DNA of 64,000 bases from Terana coerulea (Eukaryota > Basidiomycota > Agaricomycetes > Polyporales > Phanerochaetaceae), in contig JAKOGH010000862.1 in assembly GCA_024811115.1 (NCBI GenBank), positions 62,001 through 126,000 on the forward strand. The letters run 5' to 3'. The notes beneath the pieces are model-generated. The model was given only the letters and a program-made list of their open reading frames with translations. It was not told where the DNA came from and did no database searches. A program made the translations under genes and the position numbers. Below, piece after piece: positions 47,552 through 57,207 of this stretch; within the stretch, counting starts at the first letter, position 1; each line of letters opens with the position of its first letter.

Positions 47552-47910
47552 TAGTGATTGGCAAGGGTAAACCCTCTATGCTCAGAGGGCAACCCTTACC
47601 CTTACCCTCCAATACCCTTACCCTCATGAAGGGTAAGGGTTAAGGGTTACCCTTCAAACCCTTGTCAAAATAGGCTGAAAACAGTGCTTTAAGTGCTTTC
47701 CCCACTTACTTATAATATCAGTCTTCTATTTGAGTAGCTTGCATTGATATAGAAAGCACTTACAATACTTGCAGCCCTTTCTAGCAATATGCTTGGTGCT
47801 TGAATACAGACCCCTACCAGACAAGGGTTAACTTTCCTCAACCCTTACCCTTACCCTCTGTACCCTTACCCTTAACCCTCGGAGGGTTTGCAAACCCCTG
47901 CCTATTACTA
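47552..47910. mobile_element. MITE 1, hAT-like, 359 bp, TAAGGG-rich
   Basis: Non-autonomous element with an 8-bp target duplication (GCAAGATA). The ends are imperfect inverted repeats: left TAGTGATTGGCAAGGGT, right (reverse complement) TAGTAATAGGCAGGGGT. An 8-bp duplication and TAG-type termini are typical of hAT transposons. Both arms are packed with CCCTTA/TAAGGG units in inverted orientation around an AT-rich centre (about 47670-47810). No coding capacity. Confidence 0.85.
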
Positions 47911-47918
47911 GCAAGATA
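47911..47918 (+). repeat. 8-bp target-site duplication (right), MITE 1
   Basis: GCAAGATA, exact copy of 47544-47551. The host frame resumes directly after it (AFYGRVEAKMPDLRF). Confidence 0.85.
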
Positions 47919-48233
47919 GCCTTCTATGGGAGGGTTGAAGCCAAAATGCCAGACTTACGATTCATTATGTCTGTCCTAGCCGCCAAATGCTCCCGGACAA
48001 GGAGTTATCGGTACCCCGATCCCATTCGGTTCCTCGCATTTGACTGGTACCATATGGAGGGCACTTGCATCAGGGGCATGCGTCAAGAAGTCTCAATTGG
48101 CGCAACGGAACGTGAAGGTGTCAACATTCCTGCCTACCACTTGCTGCTTCCAAATTCAATTAGCCTGATTACCATTGGCCTCACAGGACAGGGTGCGTGA
48201 TTCGAAATGATTATACAGGCGTTCTGTTCGGTA

Positions 48234-48602
48234 CTGTATATTAATGACCTGACAGGGTGTCACACGTCACAGGGGTCCCACCTGTCCGCTATCCGGGTTT
48301 TTGTCACCGGTCACAGAGGGGTCCGCCGGTTTGTGACAGATAAGTCCTTACCCCAAATTTTCGAGCCTGCGGCACAATGAGCCTTCTTTCCCACTCAACG
48401 CTCTCGAACGGCGTATTTATGGTAGATGCTGCACAATAACAGCTAAATAATGGTGAGCAAACACCAAACTTGGCTTCAGATAGCCTGCTCACCACCGGTC
48501 TCTGGAAGCATGTCACAGGCCCTCGACCCTGCCGCCGCTCATCTGGATCATTGCAAAAATGTCACAGTCACAACCGGCCCCCGTCATGTCATTAATGTAC
48601 AG
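48234..48602. mobile_element. MITE 2, TA-target (Tc1/mariner-like), 369 bp
   Basis: Flanked by TA at 48232-48233 and 48603-48604. The host codons resume as ...CSV|FPLDQLHGIDIS when the element is removed with one TA. Termini are inverted repeats of about 24 bp with few mismatches: left CTGTATATTAATGACCTGAC, right (reverse complement) CTGTACATTAATGACATGAC. Inside are several GTCACAG-type words followed by GGGGTCC. No coding capacity. A TA duplication is the mark of the Tc1/mariner superfamily. Confidence 0.82.
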
Positions 48603-48995
48603 TATTCCCGCTAGACCAGCTACATGGAATAGACATCTCGATGCTGAACATGATCAAAATGAAGACTTGGGAAGGGTTTGCACAGTTATCCAACGTCCGG
48701 CAAGGTTGGAGTCATATACAGTCCATCGCAGACCACTGATGTGCTCGTCGAGGTCTTACAGAGTTCGATTTCGGCATTCCCGAAGCTCAAATGGATGCTC
48801 CTTGAAGGCGTTACATAGAATACCCGCCACAAAAGCAAGAATAAACAGCGCACACGTCTTCGGTCGCTCATCCCTCCTCTGATTAAAGCTTTGGAACTCC
48901 GGAAAGAACAAGGCGTCGGTCTCAAGTGACTTGAACTTGCATGTGGACACAACATAACGCGAAGAGATGGATTCCACCGTGATCTGCCCGTCCTA

Positions 48996-49657
48996 AGGTA
49001 GGGCTCATGCAGGAGTCAGTACAATCACATGATCAATTCCCACGGAAAGTGACGTGGTGTGATTATAGGCGCTTTGTGTTTGACGCGCTTCCGTCTCGTC
49101 GCGTTGAATCGACGCGCTGTATCTTGTGCGTTCGAGTAGTAGGACTCCTGAAAGTGGTGTGTAATGCTGCACAGTGAGATGCAGTAGCTGTATATACTCC
49201 ACAATACATTGCTTGAATGGCACCAAGGTGTTTTGTGAGCACACTCACAGGGCCTTCCCTCACAGCGCCCAACCTTTCAAACTCTTAATTTCCGGACTGC
49301 TGCTTGTGTGCTCACAGCTCCAAGCTAAAGGAACTAGTTTATTGTCTTGGTCTTCGTAAAAATTACCTCAGTAAGTGCGCAACAAAGTGCAGAACTTGCT
49401 CAGTGGTAGCACTGGAACCTTGAGACCTCATAATCCATTACGGCACTTCTGACATCATTTTAGAGGTCCGAAAAGTCAGCAAATAAATAAGAATTGTTCT
49501 AACACTCCTTTTACATCGTTTTCAACACCTACGGACCCTTTCACTGTGGTCTGAGGAGGACGTGTCATCGGCGCGTCGCGGTTGATTGCACTTGTCACAT
49601 CAGTGTAACGTGGGAACTGATCATGTGATTGTACTGACTCCTGCGTGAGCCCTACCT
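48996..49657. mobile_element. MITE 3, TA-target with 49-bp inverted repeats, 662 bp
   Basis: Flanked by TA at 48994-48995 and 49658-49659. Host codons read LPVL|QELVAKF once it is removed. The terminal inverted repeats (48996-49044 and 49609-49657) begin AGGTAGGGCTCATGCAGGAG and differ at only a couple of sites over 49 bp, so insertion is fairly recent or the ends are conserved. The interior has no transposase-like frame. The sequence is unlike MITE 2 despite the same target type. Confidence 0.85.
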
Positions 49658-49857
49658 TACAAGAGTTGGTTGCCAAATTTGAATACTCAGAGTTTGAGCC
49701 GGAGGATGGTTGCTATACGTGCTCGGAATCAAATTTTGAAAACAATATGGAAGAGGAAGAAGGGGGCATGGAGACCGGCAAGGCGGATAGCAATGAAGGA
49801 GAAGGCGGGGAGAACAGGGAAAACAATGATGGGGAGGATGTTGATATGGTGAGGTAG

Positions 49858-50268
49858 TAAAGCTGTGAAGGAACATGCGGGGAACTTGCTGTTGCTATAG
49901 TATATACTGCTTCATTTATTACGCCGCATCAAGCATCTTTTGAGGATAGAGAAGGCTGCGCTAAGAGAGAGCAGCTTAGATTCGCTTTCTCAGCCGACTT
50001 GGGTGTGAACGTGCAGTTGTGTATGTATGTATTGAGACGGTGAAGAAATGTAAAACAGTACAGCATGGGAAGTGAAACTTATACTTTAGCGTTTTATTAC
50101 GTGAATCAGTTAACGCAATATGACTTCGAATCTGTATTCGCCCACAGATGCGTACCATGAGTGAGGCCGAGCATGGCGAGCAATGACGCAATGCATGCGC
50201 ACGTGGCCGCCACAAAGCCCATCATTCCTCGTTTCGGTTGGCGCTTCCACTTCGTCCCTTTCACCAAC
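49858..50268. other. Region upstream of cysteine synthase
   Basis: 3' flank of the pseudogene and promoter/leader of the next gene. A 9-codon upstream frame starts at ATG 50157, and a second in-frame ATG for the synthase lies at 50173. Confidence 0.4.
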
Positions 50269-52471
50269 ATGTCCTCCTGGCTGGCTTCGCTGAGACCGAA
50301 GCTACCCTCCTTCAACTTCCCATCTAATCTTACAGTGAGACATATCTTCTATGGAGTTCTCATTGGTTTCTCTCTCTCCATCACTTCAACCTCTATAGCA
50401 CAGTATTATCAACAACGGAAGCGAGACCGCATACAAGACCAATTCGAGCCCAGGCCGATTGAACTGCGTAGTGACGAAGTGGTTGATGGAGTTGCAGGGC
50501 TAATTGGTATGGTAAAATGCACTATGCTGCAGGCTTTTGAGGGGTTGACGCCCTTTGTGCCCAGGAAACACGCCATTGGTACGGATCAAGTCCTTAAGCG
50601 ATGCTCTTGGTGTCGAGATTCTAGGCAAAGCCGAGGTTTGTGCATGACTTGTGTCCGTAATAAGCTTATTAAGAAAGTTCCCTCTCATCTTTGCAGTATC
50701 TGAATCCTGGAGGAAGTGTCAAAGATCGAGTTGCATTAAGAAGTGAGCTAACCTAGTGATTGATGTCGGCCTCCCATACTCAAATAACCCCTGCTTGTAG
50801 TGATCGAGGATGCGGAGCTTCAGGGTCTGCTACATCCATACACTGGGTCACGGATCTTCGAAGGCACTGTAGGCTCAACCGGGATTTCTATTGCTACCAT
50901 CGCCAGAGCACGGTGAGCTTGGTAGCTATAGTATGCGGGCTGGCACTGATACGTCAGCGCATAGAGGCTATGAAGCGAGTGAGCTACATCAGTTTGTTGA
51001 CATGACGTGGTGCTGACCTCAGACAGCTATCATCATGCCAGATGACGTCGCGGAAGAGAAGGTAAAAGCGCTTCACGCTTTGGGTGCGCACGTAGAACGT
51101 GTGCGTCCTGCAAGTATTGTGGATAAGAGGCAATTTGTCGTAAGTGAAGGGCATGTAGTAGTGATCAGCCGATAGCCTTAACGGATTTAAGAATCTAGCA
51201 AGAGAGCGGGCTGCTCATTTTGGACAGGACTCAACTGTCACGAGTTCGGCTGTCATCGAAGAGTCGGCATCGGCAGTAGTATCCACCACCGCCACGGATG
51301 TCTTGGCCCCCAGATCATGGAGTAATCACAGCACAGGATGATGAAGAACTGAAAAGCAAGCCAAGGGGATTTTTCGCCGACCAGTTTGAGGTACGTCTGC
51401 GTTTGCTTCGAGACCTCAGTTGAAGCTCATGGTGTTATGAATAGAACCGTAGCAACTACGCAGCACATTACGACGGAACGGGACCTGAAATCTGGAGACA
51501 GACAAGTGGGCGTATCGAAGCCTTTGTTTCTGGTGCAGGCACGTACTCTCCTACTACCATGCATGTCTTGCTTATTTTTGACGGTAGGCACTGGCGGGAC
51601 CATTGCTGGTATAGGACAATTCTTGAAGTCGATGCGAGATGACATCTTGGTTGTATTGTCTGACCCAGAAGGCAGTGGTCTGTATAACAAGGCGGGTCAC
51701 TCATTCAAGATCTTACGGACCATTTAATTGTTTCTGATGTCCTACAGGTCAAATACGATGTCATGTTTGACAGGAAGGAAGCCGAGGGCACAAAGAGGCG
51801 CCATCAAGTTGACACCGTAGTCGAAGGGATGTAAGTATTGGCTCGCTACTATGAACACACCCGCCCTGTACTGACGTTACTCTTACTCCAGCGGAATCAA
51901 CCGTTTAACTCAGAATATGGCATTTGGACTACCCATTGTCGACGACGCTTTCCGGTCAGTCGGCTCCGTTCGCCTAGGTGACTATGGGCACTGTGCTCAC
52001 TCCCAGCAGGATCACCGATGAAGAGGCCGTTGCAATGTCGAGATACCTGGTCCACCATGACGGCCTTTTTCTTGGTTCGAGCAGCGCGTGCAATCTGGTC
52101 GCTTGCATCAAATTGGTGAAAAAGATGGGATGGAAGGAGGGCCAGAGGATTGTCACGATATTGTAAGCACCGCCCATTCTTCCCACAGATCCGACCGTTG
52201 ACCATGGAAATAGGTGCGACTCCGGATCTCGACACTACTCAAAGGTACGTGCTACTCCTCGCGGTCCTCTTATTCGCTGACTCCTGGGAATCTTCTGTAC
52301 TTCGCTCACATTGTGATAGTTTTGGTACGTACATTTTGTCAAAGTATCCAAAACGACAGCTGATGGCGGCTGCATAGGAATGATGAATATCTTGCACGAG
52401 CGGACATTCCCATTGACATGAAGATCATTGATGAGCTGCTGACCGCACCTAGCTCTGAGTTTGTTCCATGA
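50269..52471 (+). CDS. MCY1: Membrane-anchored cysteine synthase-like enzyme (Mcy1/Cys12 type)
   Basis: PLP-dependent beta-replacement enzyme of the O-acetylserine sulfhydrylase family. The N-terminal hydrophobic helix ([20 protein letters not shown]) resembles the fungal form anchored in the mitochondrial outer membrane. Key blocks: [22 protein letters not shown] lysine in [14 protein letters not shown]; substrate loop [10 protein letters not shown]; phosphate-binding [26 protein letters not shown]; and [18 protein letters not shown] near the end. More than ten introns interrupt it, including a 5-nt exon at 52320-52324 and at least one GC-AG intron (donor GCACGT near 51540). One extra C in the C5 run at 51307-51311 shifts frame before [16 protein letters not shown] 50269 ([15 protein letters not shown]) puts the helix near the N-terminus; ATG 50173 would add 32 residues. 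Confidence 0.88.
52320..52324 (+). other. 5-nt microexon in cysteine synthase
   Basis: TTTTG is flanked by introns 52245-52319 (75 bp, GTACGT to GATAG) and 52325-52377 (53 bp, GTACGT to CATAG). With it the codons read AAG|TTT TG|G AAT, giving RHYSKFWNDEY, the conserved family sequence. Without it the frame is lost. Confidence 0.8.
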
Positions 52472-52630
52472 CAAAGAATGCTGCGTTGTCCAATGATACA
52501 GCAAGCAATACAAGTGTGTGTGTACATTATGACAGCGCGAGATTGAATATCAGGTACAAATGGAGGCCCTCCACAACAAAGTAACAAAGCAAGAGAGGTA
52601 AGGCACTCAAACAAGAATAAGGGCAGAGCT

Positions 52631-55600
52631 TTAGGCCATATCCTCGTCAGAGTCGGAGATGTACTCCTTCGTTTTACTACGATCAGATATATGCGTGAGC
52701 TCCTTACAGAACGATTGACGTCGAAATACGTACATCTGCTTCTTGCGCGGCGCGGCGGCCTCGTCATCATCGTCGTCGTCGCGAACGACCCTCTTCTTGG
52801 GCCGAGGCTGAAAGCAAATAATCACTCAGCGTCTGTCATACCATACCGTGCACAGTTCGACGTACCTTGCGCTGCGCCGGCTTGTTCTCGCCATCTTCAT
52901 CCCCGCTAAACAACGCCTCCTCGTCGCCGTCGTCGCCGTTCCGCCTTAGCTTCCCACGACGCTTCTTCTTGGACTCGCCCTCGTCGCCGCTGCCGCCCGC
53001 CTCAGCACGTGCACGGCCCCGCGGCTTCTTCGGTTTTTTCTGCTCTTTCTCGTCGTCGCTGTCCTTGAGATCCGCCGCCCACTTCTGAGCTTCCTCGATC
53101 TGCACTCTGCGTTGTTCGTTCAGCTGCTTATTACGCTGAAGCTCCTGCTCGACGCGCTCGCGCTAGATAAAAGTAACGGGTCAGCGTTACAGATTAGCTG
53201 AACAGTACGAGATACGGACCTCCAGCTGATCAAGCCTATCCTTCTCCTCCTGTCTCTTTCGCCTGGCTTCCTCCAGCTTGGCTTGCGTCTGCGCTTCGAA
53301 CTTCTCTTGTTCCCTCAGATGGTCATCGCATCGCCGAAGGAGACTGTCGCCGTACTTCTTGCGCTGGTCAGCGATGTCGGTGCTGTACGGAAGCTGAGGC
53401 GACTTGTCTGTTGCCAGCGACAGGAACAGCCTGCAAGGTTGCGGAGTTGAGCGCCCAGCGTATCGAATGTAGAATACGATCGCTTACTTTTGCGCATGTG
53501 TAGCCTGTTCAATCGCATGTGTGAGCTCTTTCACCGTGCGCTTGGCGGGCGGGACGGAAAGCAGCATTTCAGCGGATTTCTGCTCGATCATGGCAATGTT
53601 GTAGATTATGGCCTTGTCGTGCGGGTGCAAATGCAGAGCCTAAGGGGCATGTTTAGTATCGCCCTCGTTGGTCCGGCCGGCCTGATGTAACGTACCTGTT
53701 GCGCGTATCGCAAAGCAGTCGCCATAACAGTAAAAGACTGGTCCCTGTTCGCCTTGGCATAGCAAGCACGGCAAAGGCACAACAGGACGCTGACATTGTG
53801 GTTGTCGTAAAACCGCCGCGACGCAGTTTCGTACTGACTCGGCATTAGCATCAGGCGCTCCCAGCGATGACAACGCTACTCACACTCTCGATGGCACGAT
53901 CGTATTCGTCGAGTGCGTACTGACAGTGACCCATGTTCGCGTGGACGCTGCCGTCATCCAGAGTCTCTCGGACCCTGGTGAAGATCTCAAGGGCTTCGTG
54001 CGCATTCATGGTCCGTCTTGCGCCTTCATCAGCACGAATGGGTCCAAGGCTACCGCCTAGCGTGCCAAGGGCGTCTTCGGCAATCACGATGGCGAGGCCT
54101 TGGGCAGCAACGGCGCACTCTGGATCCAAGTGCAGTGCCTTCTCGTAGAACTCAGCCGAGCGCTGGAACCCACGCTTACGCTCCTCGACGCCCTTCGTGC
54201 TGGCGTCCCGGCTCTCACGCGCCTGGTGGTACTGAATCCACCCCGCGGCGCACAGTGAGTACACGTCGTGCTTATCGTGGTCCTTGAGGGTCGCAAACAC
54301 GAAGTCTTTGGCGGGCTTCGGTAGGTTGGACTGGATCAAGAAATGTGTGTACGACGCGCGCAGGTTGAGGTTGCCGCCTTGTGACGCGAGGGATTGTTTC
54401 AGCAGATCGTGCGCTTCGTTGTGCTTGTTCAGGTCCACCAGCATGTGCGCGAGCCGGATCTTGGCTGTGTGTACGGTTAGTTGAGGGAAAGCACGTGAAG
54501 ACACTTGACGTACCGTCCACATATTCCGGATGCCGCGACAGCAACTTCTCGTACGCATCCTTCGCCATCATGGCCTCGCCCTGATCCTCGTATACCCGGG
54601 CAAGGTTGTACAGAATGGACGTCGCCATGTTGTCCGCATCACGGGTACCCTGACTCGAGGCGTCCGTGAGCGCAAGCTCATACATCGCCCGCGCCTCGTC
54701 TAGCTGTTTACCACTAAGATGCCGGAGCGCGGCGAGGTTGTTGACCAGCCGCGGATCGACGCGGCCGCTGGCTTGCCCGAGCCGCACCGCCTCCTGGTAC
54801 GCCTGCTCGACACGCTTCACATTCTTGCGGAAGAACAGCTTCGCGATCTCGGCGTGCAGCTCCCACGTCTTCGCCGAGCTTCCGCTGCGAGCGCGTGAGC
54901 ACCGGGCCATTGCCGTTCAGTGCCACCGCGTCTTGTTCAGGAAGGTTGAGCGCCTTGCATACCCGGTCGAACAGCTCCTGCGCGCTGGTGGTCTCCTTGA
55001 GCTGGTCCGAGCTTGACATTCCTGGTCGAGGATGTGCTCGTAGGGAGGCGAGCATGGCGGCGGCCTCTGTCGAGCGGCCCGTGTTGGGTGGTTGCAAGAA
55101 GGTGTCAAGGGTATGTATCGCGGCGAAGATCTCGTCTGCGTCACCAGTTAGCGGATGTATGCGTGATGAATTAGCAGCACACCTTTCTTGAGCTGAGTCT
55201 GGGCCAATCCGATGACTGCCAAGACGTTGCCAGGCTGACCCTTGCTGGCTGTTGTGTAGTACTTTCCTGCCTCCGAGTACATCCCTTCTTCTTGCAATAC
55301 CCTGCCTGCGCGGATGTACCCTTCTGTAAGCACAGTCAGTGTATCAGCAAACTGAATAGTCCGCTCAGCCAGTTTCAAGGCCTGGCTTAATATGATGAAT
55401 TGCCTGCATATATAGACGGGGAGCTAAACCCACTTTCTTGTGTTGCCCTTTCCGAAGGAACAATTCGCACAGCGCATTGGCAGCGGCAGAGTTTCTGTTG
55501 TTTGCGTTGAAAGCCTTTTCTATCAGCCTTGTACCGAACAGGAACTCCTGTCGACGCGCCTCCTCGGATTGGTTCTCGTTTTTGCTCGAATTGATGGCCT

Positions 55601-56622
55601 CCAGACCGAGCAAGAGCTGAGCTGACCATTGAGTTGGGTTCTTGCGAGACGTCAGCAAAATAGAATGAATAAGTTTTTGTGAGACATACCACTTCGACGC
55701 TCCGTTCCCAAGCCTCCTTCGCCTTCGCCTTGTGATCCAAAGCCCACAGGCAGAGACCGATACCTATTCGAGGATCCGGTATGCATTTCGGGTTGTATCT
55801 CAGCACGTCTTGGAATATCCGCAAGGCTTGCGAGAATTGTCGTTTGGCATAGAGAATCCTCCCCTTGCCCAGTAGTGCTACCACGTTGGTCGGCTTCGTG
55901 GCGAGTACACCTTCAAATGTGCGCAGAGCGTCGTCCATGTTGCGCGTGCTCAGCTGTATAATGCCTGTCCAAACATGAAGATGCGCCACACCGCATAACC
56001 ATGGCACGCACCTCTCGTTAGGAACGTTAACGTAGTCAATGCTTCACTGCTGCTCCCTTCCGATGGTTCGTCCGCTGGCGGTCTTGAGGCAGCCTGATCG
56101 GCCTGGTTCATGTATGCTGTGGCGAATCGGTGCTGCTCCGCTTGCGGTCTCTCCTTGCGCATATCATCTTGACCTGTAAACGCGTCAGTGCCTTGTATCC
56201 TGCCAGCTATTCGCGAAGCTTACGAGCTTCGTGAAGGACAAGTTTGGGTGCTCTTCGTGCACGGGCCAGCGTGATGTTGGCCATCAACAAGTATATTGAT
56301 GACAGCGACCCCTTGCTGGATGAAAGCGAGTAGACTGGCGTATACTAAATCAGACATTAGAATTGCAGGCTGAATACGATGACATACAATCTATGGCACC
56401 CTGTGCAAGCTTCTCTGCGCCGTCCACATAACCCCGCCGCCAGTACTCCGTAGCCAGCTTCGCCCAGACCCACACTTTCGACTTGGAGTCAAGCAAAACA
56501 TCGAGAAGGTCGTCAGGATTAGCGTCGAGGTTGTCTAGGTCAACTGAAATGATTTCTTGTCCAGACAGTTCGATGTCAATCGAGCGACCTGGCGTGGGCG
56601 AAGGTGACCGTGCTCCGTCCAT
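52631..56622 (-). CDS. CTR9: Paf1-complex subunit CTR9 (TPR protein)
   Basis: Scaffold of the Paf1 elongation complex, which couples RNA polymerase II to H2B ubiquitination and H3K4 methylation. ATG at 56622 gives MDGARSPSPTPGRSIDIEL. Tandem TPRs run through the protein: ALLGKGRILYAKRQFSQALR, FQDVLRYNPKCIPDPRIGIG, ALLGLEAINSS-type helices, EGYIRAGRVLQEEGMYSEAG, ILYNLARVYEDQGEAMMAKD, EFYEKALHLDPECAVAAQGL and VHANMGHCQYALDEYDRAIE. The C-terminus is a charged coiled coil (ARRKRQEEKDRLDQLE) and a Lys/Asp/Glu-rich tail ending YISDSDEDMA, as in other CTR9 proteins. A single-base frame change is needed near 54864-54868 to join RKLGED to WELHAEIAKLFFRK. It is 159 bp tail to tail with cysteine synthase and head to head with ADA2. 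Confidence 0.92.
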
Positions 56623-57207
56623 GCCGTAACTTTTCGTGAGTTTGAGATATTATACGCTCCGTAGGCAGCTTCTAGTGATATGGCAAAACAAGGCCTGTTG
56701 AAGTAGAAGATGAAGGGATAGGTTGCCGCAGTGTTCAGTACAGAACAGCGAGCGAGAGCGGCCTGGGTGGATTAAGCGCTCAATATCCCCGCCCTGTTCA
56801 AGTCACATTTGTGACCGTGACGTGCTCGAAGTCGGGCGACCGACGACGACGAACGACGAGGTGACAACTCCCGCTACAACCTTCTACTGAACCCCATTTC
56901 TTCACGGCAGCAAAGCTTTCTATCCTAGACATTCCTCACTTTACCTGTTCCACTCTACAACCTTGCGTTTTTGCCAGACGTCATCTAACACTGCGACACC
57001 GACTCTGCACCAACATCGAGCACATACCGGAAGGGTTTGCCTCAAAATCGCTATCGGAACTCCGGTGTTAGATCCAGGAAGAGCGAAAGCACCTCATCCC
57101 TCGACTTCTAGGCGCTGCAGCAAGTCCGACATCGTTTGGCCAGTCACGAAGCAATTTCGTTATCTGGACGCTGGGGAGGAGGGTGTCGGGTATTTTGCTG
57201 AGAAACC
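56623..57207. promoter_or_regulatory. Shared divergent promoter, CTR9 / ADA2
   Basis: 585 bp between the two start codons, pyrimidine-rich towards ADA2. No TATA box stands out. Confidence 0.45.

Larger units (their letters stand above)
46557..49857 (+). pseudogene. F-box-like pseudogene split by three MITEs
   Basis: Inverted relative of the gene at 40816-42691. The original start survives (MHIHRLDLSSLRTRDQAERA at 46557), as do the F-box core (LPPEVLSEIFQALVWLY, ALVCKTWREVAMQSPRVW), body segments and the C-terminal part (LVAKFEYSEFEPEDGCYTC, stop at 49857). Three insertions occupy 47552-47910, 48234-48602 and 48996-49657, each exactly at a target duplication, so the coding pieces abut when they are ignored. 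Point lesions are also present: a lost G at 47242-47244, a compensating shift near 47993-48020, and an in-frame TGA near 48198 just before FEMIIQAF. The upstream splice acceptor is mutated too. No function expected. Confidence 0.92.

Noticed and set aside
47570..47880. Interstitial telomere repeat
   Set aside because: The unit is TAAGGG/CCCTTA, not a permutation of TTAGGG, and it lies wholly inside an element with an 8-bp target duplication.
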